Assembly: GCA_965207915.1 (NCBI GenBank)
Contig: OZ242304.1
Location: forward strand, 1,240,001 to 1,304,000
Reading direction: 5' to 3'
DNA: 64,000 bases
Source: VXNJ01 sp009840625
GTDB lineage: Bacteria; Chloroflexota; UBA11872; VXNJ01
Positions 26,199 through 34,886 of this stretch are shown here, one piece after another. The notes beneath the pieces were generated by a model. That model was given only the letters and a program-made list of their open reading frames with translations, searched no databases and was not told the DNA's origin. A program made the translations under genes and the position numbers. Positions within the stretch are counted from its first letter, which is position 1, and the number at the start of each line of letters is the position of its first letter.

Positions 26199-26378
26199 CT
26201 AAACCGATTCCGGTTCGGGCTCGGTCGGCGGGCCGGTTAGCGGTTCGTCCGGCTCCTCGTCGGCATCCAGTTTGCGGCGGTATTCGTCATAGACGAACAG
26301 GCCCACGGCGATCGCCAAAAGGCCAACCACAACCATGCCGACCAGGGTAAACAGCGCAACGATTAACCTGCCTAGCAA
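26199..26378 (-). CDS. Small single-pass membrane protein
   Basis: A 59-residue protein. I start it at the TTG at 26378, because AAGGAGG lies 7 nt upstream; the longer ATG-started frame reads through that site. One long hydrophobic helix (L-I-V-A-L-F-T-L-V-G-M-V-V-V-G-L-L-A-I-A-V-G-L) is followed by a charged, Pro/Glu-rich tail. It lies between an epimerase and a hydrolase gene on the same strand. No family recognised; the strong ribosome site supports it being real. Confidence 0.65.
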   Translation of the reverse strand: MLGRLIVALFTLVGMVVVGLLAIAVGLFVYDEYRRKLDADEEPDEPLTGPPTEPEPESV

Positions 26379-26483
26379 TGCGGGCCCTCCTTCGCCGGTG
26401 AGTGCGACCTGCGCGGTCGCCAAAGATTTCGAACAGGGCCAAGTTTAGGGCCGGCGCGCTCCGACCGTCGCAAATGGGCCGGA

Positions 26484-27368
26484 TCAGATCCCGAACATCT
26501 CACGGATCGCGGCGCCGGTACGCTCAAGGTATTGACCGTACGGTGTCGGTTCAAATCCCAGGTCGGCGACCGTATCGGTCGTGTCGTAGTAGTCGAAAGC
26601 CCGCGATTCTTCCAGGAATCCGGCGTCCTCCGGCGCCATCATCAGCAAACCGTAATAGTCGGCCGAATAAGCGCTCCCGCGCATGCGCCAGCTCTCCCCG
26701 CCGGCGACGTTGTAGGTCCGACCGACCGTGGAAGGGTCCTTGGCGGCCTTAGCCAGCGGGCCGGCCGCGTCCTCCAACAGCACGAATTCCATGCGCTGAT
26801 CGGCGGTAAACGGCCAGGGCTGCGGCGGCATGAGCGCCTCGGCCACGGCCACGCCCGAGACCCTGAGGATCGTCACCGGGATTCCCGATTCGGCGATCAG
26901 GGACTCGCTTTCGACCTTGGAGCGCGCGTAACTGCCCACCCCGGCCAGCTCGCGGTCGCAGCTCACCGGAGGCGCGCCCGCCTGCGTGTTGCCGTATACG
27001 ACCACCGACGAGGAAAACACCAGGCGCGCATCCGGGCAGCTCGACGCAATCGCCGCCAGCACGCTGGCCGTACCGCCGACGTTCACCTTCATGGCCAGCG
27101 CCTCGTTCTCGTCGGCCACCGGAGGCAGGACCGCCGCCAGGTGAACGACCACATCGCAGCCCGCGAGGGCACCGGCCACGTATTCGCGGTCTCCGATGTC
27201 GCCGGGGAACACGTCGATCCCGGGCTGGCCGGACAGGCCCTCGAAATTGGCCTGCGGGAGGTCCAGGATCCTCAGCCGGGCCCCCCAGGCGCGCAGGTCG
27301 GCCGCCACCAGGCGACCGATGCGCCCGGCGCCGCCGGTGATCGCAATCGTCGGGTTGTTCTCAGGCAA
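26484..27368 (-). CDS. NAD-dependent epimerase/dehydratase
   Basis: An extended SDR of about 294 residues. I-A-I-T-G-G-A-G-R-I-G starts the fold, V-V-H-L-A-A-V-L-P-P and F-S-S-S-V-V-V-Y-G-N follow, and S-Y-A-R-S-K contains the catalytic Tyr and Lys. I prefer the TTG at 27368, which puts the Rossmann strand close to the N-terminus; a GTG at 27407 is the alternative, adding 13 residues. The substrate is unknown. It follows the BtrH-like gene directly. Confidence 0.82.
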   Translation of the reverse strand: MPENNPTIAITGGAGRIGRLVAADLRAWGARLRILDLPQANFEGLSGQPGIDVFPGDIGDREYVAGALAGCDVVVHLAAVLPPVADENEALAMKVNVGGTASVLAAIASSCPDARLVFSSSVVVYGNTQAGAPPVSCDRELAGVGSYARSKVESESLIAESGIPVTILRVSGVAVAEALMPPQPWPFTADQRMEFVLLEDAAGPLAKAAKDPSTVGRTYNVAGGESWRMRGSAYSADYYGLLMMAPEDAGFLEESRAFDYYDTTDTVADLGFEPTPYGQYLERTGAAIREMFGI

Positions 27369-27416
27369 CTGGCTCGTCCGTTTTGCTGAAAGGGAGCGCG
27401 GCACCACCGATTCTGG

Positions 27417-28640
27417 TCAAAGGCGTCCGCGGTCCGACAGCAGGCTTCCGATCTTTTCCTGGGCCGCGTTTTCGGCGGCTACGATTTCCAGGACCGATCC
27501 GGAGAGCGAGGCCAGGAAACCGGGGACCTCTGATTCGGCGATCGGAAAGGACGCCCCGTCCGCGAGTTCGGCGCCGAGTTCCTCGATCGCCGCGGCCGCC
27601 GCCAGATTCTGCTCGGCGGCGGCGGGACCGGAATCCAGGTAGCCGTTGCGCGCCGCGACCAGCCCGCGCCGCAGTTCGGCCAGCGGGGGAACTTCATCCG
27701 GCAGGGCCGCGCGGGCAAGTTCCTGCCAGGAGTCCGCCAGCGCGTCGTAATGGCCGGCCAGTTTCACCAGCTCCTTTTCCTCCAGCCGAGCGCCAGCCTC
27801 GCGCAGGAATTGGGCCATCAGGCGGCGATGCAGGCAACCGTCGCCGTCATAACTCGCGATGAAGCGCGTGATCGATGAGAGTCCCGCCAGCAGGCGGTGA
27901 CCGATCGGAAACGCCGTGGACCAGGCGTGCTTGCCGTCGGACCCGGCCAGGCGCCGGCCCCAGGTCTCCAGCGCCGCCAGCGAGAAACCGGCCACGCGCG
28001 GGTTCTGCAGCGCCCGCCAGCCGTATTCCAGTCCGCCCCACACCAGGTCCTGTAAACCGGCGTTGACCGGTCCGGGGGCTATTTGCAGCAGGCGGTTGCG
28101 GTGTTTGCGTATCCGCGCCCGGGCTTCGGCCAGCGACCCTGCTTCGATGCCGATCGGGTCCGGCGCCAGATCGCCCAGCCAGATCAGTCCATCTGCCTCC
28201 CCGTAGACCGACAGGGTGTGGTACCCGCCGCCTTCCAGAAAGCCGCCGAGGCCGCGATACGGCAGCGAACCGGCGTCGACCCAGGCAATCACCGGCCGGC
28301 CACGTTCCAGCCATTGCCTGAGCGTCTTGGCGGCCGCCTTTTTTCCGCCGGATTCAAAAACCTCGCATTCGAGGCCCAGCCGGCCGGCCACGCCCCGGTA
28401 CCAGGCCAGCGAATCATCCCAGTGGCAGCGCCCGGCAAGGTAAAAGGACGAGAAATCGTTCTTCTCGTAGACGAACTGAAACACGCCGCACCCGATGCCG
28501 CCCCCGATTCCGAAAAGCATCGCCTCGCTGGCATCGCCGCCGAGTTCGGGTAGCGTTATCCCACAGCCCTCAAGCTGGATCGACAAAGCCGTACAGTCCG
28601 GATCCAAGCCAGGCCGATGCCAAGAAAATTCCCGGTTCAA
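27417..28640 (-). CDS. BtrH N-terminal domain / DUF4872 protein
   Basis: A 407-residue protein. The N-terminal 140 residues have the pattern of the BtrH N domain: D-C-T-A-L-S-I-Q near residue 15, S-E-A-M-L-F-G-I-G-G-G-I-G near 38-50, and G-G-Y-H-T-L-S-V-Y-G near 148, giving a Cys and a His as in cysteine-peptidase-like acyltransferases. Residues 170-390 match the helical DUF4872 region. BtrH transfers an acyl group in butirosin biosynthesis; here the substrate is unknown. The gene diverges from the tRNA-Arg and FAD-oxidase genes. Confidence 0.78.
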   Translation of the reverse strand: MNREFSWHRPGLDPDCTALSIQLEGCGITLPELGGDASEAMLFGIGGGIGCGVFQFVYEKNDFSSFYLAGRCHWDDSLAWYRGVAGRLGLECEVFESGGKKAAAKTLRQWLERGRPVIAWVDAGSLPYRGLGGFLEGGGYHTLSVYGEADGLIWLGDLAPDPIGIEAGSLAEARARIRKHRNRLLQIAPGPVNAGLQDLVWGGLEYGWRALQNPRVAGFSLAALETWGRRLAGSDGKHAWSTAFPIGHRLLAGLSSITRFIASYDGDGCLHRRLMAQFLREAGARLEEKELVKLAGHYDALADSWQELARAALPDEVPPLAELRRGLVAARNGYLDSGPAAAEQNLAAAAAIEELGAELADGASFPIAESEVPGFLASLSGSVLEIVAAENAAQEKIGSLLSDRGRL

Positions 28641-28752
28641 ATTGGCCCCACCCGTTGCTGCGCGCCGGCTCGTGCCGGCGGGCGATATTTTGCCTCACCG
28701 GGTCGGTTGGCGCCCCCGCCGAATGCCCTTTCGCGTACTCTTTGGCGAACCG

Positions 28753-28827
28753 GCCCCCTTAGCTCAGTGGATAGAGCACCGGCCTCCGGAGCCGGGTGCA
28801 GGCGTTCGAATCGCCTAGGGGGTACCA
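28753..28827 (+). tRNA. tRNA-Arg (anticodon CCG)
   Basis: A 75-nt cloverleaf can be folded: acceptor GCCCCCT with AGGGGGT (a G-U closing pair), D-arm GCTC/GAGC, anticodon stem CCGGC/GCCGG around loop CTCCGGA with anticodon CCG, T-arm AGGCG/CGCCT around TTCGAAT, and an encoded CCA at 28825-28827. It reads the CGG arginine codon, frequent in this high-GC genome. The next gene starts 4 nt after the CCA. Confidence 0.95.
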
Positions 28828-28831
28828 GGTA

Positions 28832-30211
28832 GTGCGACAGGTATCCGGCAGCGATCTGCAGGCCCGGTTCGCCGAAATCGTCGGGCCCCGGCAGGTGCGC
28901 TCCGACCCGTCTTCGCTGGCCGCTTACGGCATCGATGCCACGGTCGGTTACCGCGGTTATCCGGCGTTGGCGGTTTTCCCAACCACCGCGGCGGCGGCGG
29001 CGTCCGCCCTCGCCCTGGCCGGATCGCTCGGCCTGGCCGTGACCGCGCGCGGCGGGGGCACCTCGCTGGCCGCCGGCGCGACCCCGCTGGACGGGTCGAT
29101 CGTGATCTGCACCGAGCTGATCGATCAACCGTTGGCGGTCGATCCGGATGCCCTGAGCGTGCGTTGCGGCGCGGGCGTAAAGACCGCCCAGATCGATGCC
29201 GCCGCTGCCGAATTCGACCTTTTTCTGGCACCGGACCCCGGCGCACGCGCCATATCGGTGATAGGGGGAAACGTTGCCACCAACGCCGGCGGCGCGCTGG
29301 GCCTAGCGTACGGCGTGATCCGCCACCACGTCCTGGGGCTCGAATACGCAACCGTGAACGGGGACATCCACCGTGTGCGGCGCGGTGGCGCCGACGAGGG
29401 AATGGTCGACCTGCTGATTGGATCCGAGGGCACATTGGGCCTGATTACTGCGGTTGACCTGGCGCTGCTGCCGGCCCCGCCCTGCCGACACAGCCTGGTG
29501 GCCCGCTGTGTCGACGCCGCCGCCGCGGCCCGGGCCACGATCGCCCTCCTGGAACGGGGGTTCTTGCCGGCCCGGATCGAATTCATGGACGATGTGGCGG
29601 TGCGCGCCGTTCAGGCGGCTCGCGACCGCGGGCTAGAACTGTCGGTCGGGGCCTACCTGTTGATCGAATTCGTCGGCCGGGGATCGCGCCCCCAGCGCCA
29701 GGTCGAGGCGGCGCTCCAAGCGTTGCAGGGAACCGGCGGAATCGATGCCGAAAAGGTCGCCGGTCAACGCGAGCGATCCTATTGGGAAGCCCGCCACGCG
29801 ATCACCTCCTCGCTGGCCCGGGTGCGTCCGGGCAAGATCGGCGAGGACATCTGCCTGCCGCGCACCCGCCTGCCCGATGCGGTCGACCGGATCAAGCAAA
29901 TCGCCGCCGAGCTGGACCTGCCGATCGCGCTGTTCGGTCATATCGGCGATGGGACCCTGCACCCCAACGTTCTCTACGACCCGCTGGACGAAGACCAGCG
30001 GGCAAGGGCGGCCGCGGCGCTGGGCCGGATTGCCGAGACCAGCATCGAACTGGGTGGGGTTCTTTCCGGCGAGCACGGGCTTGGTCGGGTCAAGCGCGAC
30101 CATCTGGAGGCGGCATTCGACGCCGACACCCTGGCCGTGTTCCAGCGTTTGCGCGACGCCGCCGATCCGGGCGCGGTGCTGAACCGGCCGCTGCAGTGGG
30201 TTGGGCGTTAA
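28832..30211 (+). CDS. FAD-binding oxidase, glycolate oxidase subunit GlcD-like
   Basis: A 459-residue flavoprotein of the VAO/PCMH family. A-R-G-G-G-T-S-L-A-A-G and D-P-G-A ... I-G-G-N-V-A-T-N-A-G-G bind FAD; I-G-S-E-G-T-L-G follows; the C-terminal half has H-I-G-D-G-T-L-H-P-N and S-G-E-H-G-L-G, which coordinate the 2-hydroxy acid and metal. It oxidises D-lactate, glycolate or a similar acid. The longer frame begins inside the tRNA, so I start at the GTG at 28832. The stop interlocks with the convergent gene (TTAA at 30208-30211). Confidence 0.92.
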   Translation: MRQVSGSDLQARFAEIVGPRQVRSDPSSLAAYGIDATVGYRGYPALAVFPTTAAAAASALALAGSLGLAVTARGGGTSLAAGATPLDGSIVICTELIDQPLAVDPDALSVRCGAGVKTAQIDAAAAEFDLFLAPDPGARAISVIGGNVATNAGGALGLAYGVIRHHVLGLEYATVNGDIHRVRRGGADEGMVDLLIGSEGTLGLITAVDLALLPAPPCRHSLVARCVDAAAAARATIALLERGFLPARIEFMDDVAVRAVQAARDRGLELSVGAYLLIEFVGRGSRPQRQVEAALQALQGTGGIDAEKVAGQRERSYWEARHAITSSLARVRPGKIGEDICLPRTRLPDAVDRIKQIAAELDLPIALFGHIGDGTLHPNVLYDPLDEDQRARAAAALGRIAETSIELGGVLSGEHGLGRVKRDHLEAAFDADTLAVFQRLRDAADPGAVLNRPLQWVGR

Positions 30212-32802
30212 CCGACCGTCGCCGGAGACGAATCCCGTGACTGTCTGAATGTGCCAACCGCCGGAGGATCGTAGAACGACCCGTCAACAAACTCGTCCGC
30301 GGCCTGGAAGGCGGGGATGTTGGCGTAGGCGGCGTTGGGGAACTGGCGGTTGCGCAGGTCATCACCGAGCAGGCCGAGCTTGATCGGATCGCCGGGGTCG
30401 CCGGGATGGTATTCCATCACCGCGGCCTGGAAGTACTGGCGGACGAAACCGGTCGTTTTGGTCGGAATGTGCAGGGTGCCGGGCAGGTTGTTGTCGGCCC
30501 GCGCTTCCGTCTTAGGGAACCCGAACGATTCAACTCCGCCCAGGTCCTCGAAGAATTTGGCGAATCCGATTACCGTCCCGTCGACCGCGTAGTCGGAGAC
30601 TTTGTGCCCCCAGGGGCCCAACAGGGTACCGGGGAAGCTGTTGCTGGTCCCGGGCTCTACCCCGAGGTCGGGGGACCCGTCCCGGCCGCCGCCGAAGTAG
30701 TCCCAGGCCAGGCGGCGCTCGATCACCCAAATCCCGCCGAGGTCGCCGCGGTGGTGGAAATCTACGACCCCGCGCTGGTAGTACTGGGTCAGGGTGTTCT
30801 CCTCAATTACCAGCACCTCGGAAGTCGGCAGGCCCCAGCGGGTCCTGCCACCGGTGTCGTTGTAGTGACCCATGAAATCGGCCGTCAGTTGCTGCCCGTC
30901 GACGGTGGCCGACAGCCGCGGGATGTTGTGGGCCAGGTTGGGGTTTTCGCCGGAGGGGTCTTCCTGATATTGCGAGTCTTCGATCAGCCAGCTTCCGAAC
31001 GGCGCCGGCGCCGGGCCGACGACCGGCGGGGTGCCGCCCCCGTCCTCGCGGATCGTGACCTTGGCGATCGCGATCGTCGTACCGGTCCCGTCCAGGCCCG
31101 ACAACCGCATGGTGAACGTGTCATCGAGGCCGTCGTCGATCGTCTCCTCCGGTATGTCGACCGCCACCGCGTAGGTCCCGGAGAAGTTGCGTTCGCGGTC
31201 ACCTTCGGCGTAGAGCCGGTAGGTCGCCGGCCGGGCCCGGCCCTCGATCAACCCGGGCAGGTCGACGCTGGCATCCTCGGCAAACGGGTTGTCCTCGGCC
31301 GTGTCCGAAGCCAAGACCTCGAAATCGATCGCCGGTCGGTTCACGTTGTTAAAGCTCACGATGAAGGCGAGCGTCCCGCCTTCGGCAACCTCGTAACTGG
31401 ATCGGTCAAAGCCGTATTCGACGCCGGGCCGGATGAACTGGCTGCTGTCAAGCGCTATCCGCTGGTGTTCCTTGAGGTCCCCGAGCACATGGGCCGGCAA
31501 ATCGGCGGCCAGGAATTTGTCGCCGGTTCGCGGACCGTGGTTGCCGCGCAGATCGATCAGCACCTCCTGCTCAAGCTCCTCGGGGTAACCAAGAATCCGG
31601 TCGGTGCCAATGTCGGCAAAGATCCCGCGCGGCAGGGTCGAGAGTTCGTTGCCGGACAGGTCCAGCAGGCGGACCCCGGTGAAACCGTCCAGGTCGCCGG
31701 CGGCCAGCGATCGAATCTCTTCGTCGGACAGGTCGAATTCGCCCAATCCGGCAAGGTCGGCGCGCGAGATGTCCCGGCAGCGCGATTCGTCGAGCAGTTC
31801 TTCGATGTGGTCGAGGATCGTGCGCGCGCAGACCGGGGTGGTTGGGGAATCATCGTCGACCACGATGAGGTCGGCTTCGTCACGGCTGCCCGCGCGCCGC
31901 AGGTATCCGTCGACATAGTCGTGCAGGGGGGCGTCGCTGTCGCCGAACAGCAGGTCCGCCCGGGCCGGCGTCAGCTTACCCATTTCGGCCCTGTCGTCGG
32001 CCACCACCAGGTGCGTGATTTCGATCTTGTCGGGCCGCGAGACGCCTTCGATCTCGTCGTCGTCGTGGACCGGAATCAAGCCCGCGTAAAGCGCGCCCGG
32101 GCCGTCGCCAGAACGGGCGTAAAGCCAGCGCACGTACTCGGCGTCGTCGCGCTGCGATTCGTCGTTTTGCTCGGAGTAGATGCGGTGTCCGAAGTAAAGC
32201 TCGGTGGCGGCGCCGATGCGTCGCGCGTCGGCCAGCGCCTGCGCGTCGGGTCGGTCGCCCCAGCTCACCGCCACAAGCACCGCCTGGCCCTCGGTCGTGG
32301 TGTAGCGATCCTGGGTCAGCCCGTTGAAAGTCCCGCCGCCGTCAAGCACCAGCGTGTAGGAAACGTCGTCGCCGTCGTGGCTGAGCGGGATCGAATCGGG
32401 ATCGATGTCGGCGACGGTCAAGCCGGCGCCGTCCGGGCCGGGATTGCCGCGCAGGTCAATGATCAGAAATGGACTGAAGCCGGTGAACTGGTCGGGGTCG
32501 GGAGCGAAGCGGGTGATGCCTTTGTCGCGCAGGTCCAGTTCGCCGATCGAGGCTAGTTGCGGGTTGGTGACCTCATCGCACTGCGACCAGTGGATGTCTA
32601 GCGCGTCCTCAATGGCGGCCTTCAAATTGGCCTCGAAACCGCAGATGCCGGGCGAGCCGCCGACCCCCACCAGCGCGCTGGCCGGCGTGGACAGGAGGGC
32701 CAGCGCCAGCGCCCCCGATGCCAGCAGCAGCAGACGCCGGACGATGCCGGTGCGGCCGACGGTCACGACCGCGGGGAGTTCTGGGTCAATTGCGACACGC
32801 AC
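30208..32802 (-). CDS. Large secreted protein: leucine-rich repeats, Calx-beta-like domains, Chloroflexota-type C-terminal repeats
   Basis: An 864-residue protein with a signal peptide (L-L-L-L-A-S-G-A-L-A-L-A-L-L-S-T-P-A-S-A). Leucine-rich segments lie near 90-115 and 370-415 (L-D-L-S-G-N-E-L-S-T-L-P, L-I-D-L-R-G-N). Two stretches with Y-x-x-x-E-G-x-x-x-x-x-x-V-S-(F/W) resemble Calx-beta strands (near 165 and 485). From about 620 come W-G-L-P-T-S-E, Q-Y-Y-Q-R-G-V-V-D-F-H-H, F-G-F-P-K-T-E and Q-Y-F-Q-A-A-V-M-E-Y-H-P-G-D, a repeat type common in Chloroflexota surface proteins. It is probably a surface adhesin or binding protein. The GTG at 32802 is assumed as start. Confidence 0.82.
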   Translation of the reverse strand: MRVAIDPELPAVVTVGRTGIVRRLLLLASGALALALLSTPASALVGVGGSPGICGFEANLKAAIEDALDIHWSQCDEVTNPQLASIGELDLRDKGITRFAPDPDQFTGFSPFLIIDLRGNPGPDGAGLTVADIDPDSIPLSHDGDDVSYTLVLDGGGTFNGLTQDRYTTTEGQAVLVAVSWGDRPDAQALADARRIGAATELYFGHRIYSEQNDESQRDDAEYVRWLYARSGDGPGALYAGLIPVHDDDEIEGVSRPDKIEITHLVVADDRAEMGKLTPARADLLFGDSDAPLHDYVDGYLRRAGSRDEADLIVVDDDSPTTPVCARTILDHIEELLDESRCRDISRADLAGLGEFDLSDEEIRSLAAGDLDGFTGVRLLDLSGNELSTLPRGIFADIGTDRILGYPEELEQEVLIDLRGNHGPRTGDKFLAADLPAHVLGDLKEHQRIALDSSQFIRPGVEYGFDRSSYEVAEGGTLAFIVSFNNVNRPAIDFEVLASDTAEDNPFAEDASVDLPGLIEGRARPATYRLYAEGDRERNFSGTYAVAVDIPEETIDDGLDDTFTMRLSGLDGTGTTIAIAKVTIREDGGGTPPVVGPAPAPFGSWLIEDSQYQEDPSGENPNLAHNIPRLSATVDGQQLTADFMGHYNDTGGRTRWGLPTSEVLVIEENTLTQYYQRGVVDFHHRGDLGGIWVIERRLAWDYFGGGRDGSPDLGVEPGTSNSFPGTLLGPWGHKVSDYAVDGTVIGFAKFFEDLGGVESFGFPKTEARADNNLPGTLHIPTKTTGFVRQYFQAAVMEYHPGDPGDPIKLGLLGDDLRNRQFPNAAYANIPAFQAADEFVDGSFYDPPAVGTFRQSRDSSPATVG

Positions 32803-32835
32803 AATTTTCGCCGCGCCGGCAAAGTCCGATGGCGT

Positions 32836-33762
32836 TCAGGCCAGGCGCCCGAGCAGCCCCGCGGCCTCCTCGGGATCGACCGCGCGCCCACCCGTCCGGT
32901 GCCCGGACGGGTCGAAGCAGTAACCGCCGACCTCCCAGAATCCGGCAAAGCCCAGCCCGGCCAATCGCAACAGGGAATCGCCTTCGAAAAGCTCCGGCTC
33001 CAGCGGGATGCAGACTCCATCGCAGCCGGCGTTGGCCAGCAGGCGGGTGACCCGCGCGGCCAACCAGAGGGTCCTGGAGCCGCCACCGAACTGGCCGAAG
33101 AGCTGGGTGGCGGGCGAGATCGAGCCGGCCCGGAAGGCGCCCTGCATCCGCGAGACCGGGATCTGGCCCGGAGCCGTGCCGGCGTCATCGTCGGCGGTCG
33201 CATAGGTGAACGCGCATTCTTCAAAGCGCAACGCCGCAACCCGCGAGACAAGCCCCAGCGGGCCCATTGCTATCGCTACGGTTGGGCCGGTGGCCCGCGC
33301 CAGGATCTCCAACGGTCGGAGCGCTTCCCCGGGATGCTGCGGCAGGACCGCGATCTTTGTAATATCCGCTCCGAGCGCGGCCAGGCGCTCGAAGCGCGAT
33401 TCAAGATCCGGCGGGGTGGAATTGAAATCGTGCTCGGAAACTACGATCTTGGTCCCACCGCGTTCTCCCAGCAGCGGATACAGATCGGCCTCCACGTCGA
33501 CGTACGCACAACCCAGTTCGATGGCCTGCCTGAGCGGGCGCAGGCGTTCGTCCGGACCGCCGTCGGCAAATCCGCCCTCGGCACGGGCGCGATTGGTAAT
33601 CAGCAGCGGCGGCCCCTGGGCGGCCGCCAGGACCGGGAGATCGTAGCTGCCCATCATGTCCAGCCGCAGCTCGATCAGATCGGCGCGCCCGGAGAGTTCC
33701 CCTAGGCGCACCAGTGCCGCATCGGTATCGGCGGGGCCTATGGCCACCGCAATTGCGCTCAT
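32836..33762 (-). CDS. aroD: Type I 3-dehydroquinate dehydratase fused to a shikimate dehydrogenase remnant
   Basis: A 308-residue protein started at the ATG at 33762. Residues 1-205 are a class I dehydroquinase: E-L-R-L-D at 31-35, His111 in S-E-H-D-F, the Schiff-base Lys136 in I-T-K-I-A-V, and the closing T-A-P-G-Q. It makes 3-dehydroshikimate. Residues 215-308 (I-S-P-A-T-Q-L-F-G-Q-F ... A-G-C-D-G-V-C-I-P-L) align by eye with the N-terminal substrate domain of AroE, but the NADP-binding Rossmann domain is missing and the S-x-S shikimate site reads G-S-R-T-L. So the fusion partner looks degenerate. Divergent from the dehydrogenase at 33876. Confidence 0.82.
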   Translation of the reverse strand: MSAIAVAIGPADTDAALVRLGELSGRADLIELRLDMMGSYDLPVLAAAQGPPLLITNRARAEGGFADGGPDERLRPLRQAIELGCAYVDVEADLYPLLGERGGTKIVVSEHDFNSTPPDLESRFERLAALGADITKIAVLPQHPGEALRPLEILARATGPTVAIAMGPLGLVSRVAALRFEECAFTYATADDDAGTAPGQIPVSRMQGAFRAGSISPATQLFGQFGGGSRTLWLAARVTRLLANAGCDGVCIPLEPELFEGDSLLRLAGLGFAGFWEVGGYCFDPSGHRTGGRAVDPEEAAGLLGRLA

Positions 33763-33875
33763 CTGCGTTGTTGGAGGCGGTAAGGCGGAAAATAGTTGCG
33801 GCGCCCTGCCGATCCGGCCGGGCCCGCGATCATTTTGCGCTGGCCCGTTCGGGCCGCGTTTCCCCAGGAGCACCC

Positions 33876-34865
33876 ATGGCCAAGGTATTGGGGTTCACCT
33901 CGTCCATTTCCGGTCCGCTCGTCGACCGCATTCGCGACATCGTCACCGGCGCCGGACACGAATACGTCCAGGGTCCGTCCTACTTCGGGATTCCCAGCGA
34001 AGAAGACGTCACCGACAGCCTGCTTCAGATCATGCCCGAAATCGCCGGAGTCATCCTCGGCGGCCAGCCGGTCAACCGCACGGTCATCGAGCGCTCTCCC
34101 GAACTGAAGGTGATCGCCCGCACCGGGGTCGGATTCGACGCCGTCGACCACGAGGCCGCCGCCGAGCACGGCGTTGCGGTCACCATCACCCCGTACGCCA
34201 ACGCCGATTCGGTGGCCGAGTTCGCGATGCTGCTGGCCCTGGCGCTGTCGCGGCAGTTGCCCGGCAACCACAAGAGCGTTGCCTCGGGATCGTTCAAGCG
34301 CGTCATGGGGCGTGACATCTTCGGCCAGACCATCGGCATTGTCGGACTGGGCCGGATCGGGCGCCGGGTCACCGAACGCGCCCAGGCCTTCGGCATGAAG
34401 GTGATCGCCAACGAGGCCTACCCGGACATGGAGTTCGTCACTTCGCGGGGCATTGAACTGACCGATATCGACGACCTGGTAAGTCGCGCCGACGTCGTCA
34501 CCCTGCATGCCCCGAACACCCCCGAGACCTACCACCTGATCAATGCCGAAAGACTGGCGACGATGAAACCGACCGCCATCCTGGTCAATACCGCGCGCGG
34601 CCAGCTCATCGACGAGAAGGCGCTGGCCGCGGCCCTGCGCTCCGGGCAGATCGGCGGAGCCGGCCTGGACGTATTCGAGTCCGAGCCGCTCGAGGACGAC
34701 TCCCCGCTACGCGGGCTTGACAACCTGATCATGGCCCCGCACGTGGCCGGGGTCACGTCGGAGTCGACCATGCGCATGGCCGAGGACGCGGCCCATACCG
34801 TGGTCGACGTGCTGTCAGGTTCGTGGCCGCGCGAGGTCGTCGTGAACGGCGTCTACAGCCACTAG
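33876..34865 (+). CDS. D-2-hydroxyacid dehydrogenase (phosphoglycerate dehydrogenase-like)
   Basis: A 329-residue NAD-dependent dehydrogenase. CAGGAG lies 5 nt before the ATG at 33876. G-L-G-R-I-G-R-R-V is the Rossmann motif; N-T-A-R-G-Q-L-I-D-E and the C-terminal A-P-H-V-A-G-V-T supply the catalytic Arg/Glu/His set. I-A-R-T-G-V-G-F-D-A-V-D is the usual substrate-domain motif. There is no ACT or other regulatory domain, so it may be a general 2-hydroxyacid reductase rather than the serine pathway enzyme. A HAD phosphatase gene follows by 21 nt. Confidence 0.9.
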   Translation: MAKVLGFTSSISGPLVDRIRDIVTGAGHEYVQGPSYFGIPSEEDVTDSLLQIMPEIAGVILGGQPVNRTVIERSPELKVIARTGVGFDAVDHEAAAEHGVAVTITPYANADSVAEFAMLLALALSRQLPGNHKSVASGSFKRVMGRDIFGQTIGIVGLGRIGRRVTERAQAFGMKVIANEAYPDMEFVTSRGIELTDIDDLVSRADVVTLHAPNTPETYHLINAERLATMKPTAILVNTARGQLIDEKALAAALRSGQIGGAGLDVFESEPLEDDSPLRGLDNLIMAPHVAGVTSESTMRMAEDAAHTVVDVLSGSWPREVVVNGVYSH

Positions 34866-34886
34866 CGGTGTGCCGCCGGCCCTGAT

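Noticed and set aside
28753..28827. tRNA-Arg as an integration site for a mobile element
   Set aside because: No integrase gene, no repeated tRNA 3' end and no composition change downstream.
30406..32556. 716-codon open frame antisense to the secreted protein
   Set aside because: No motif or ribosome site; the other strand has a signal peptide and recognisable repeats.
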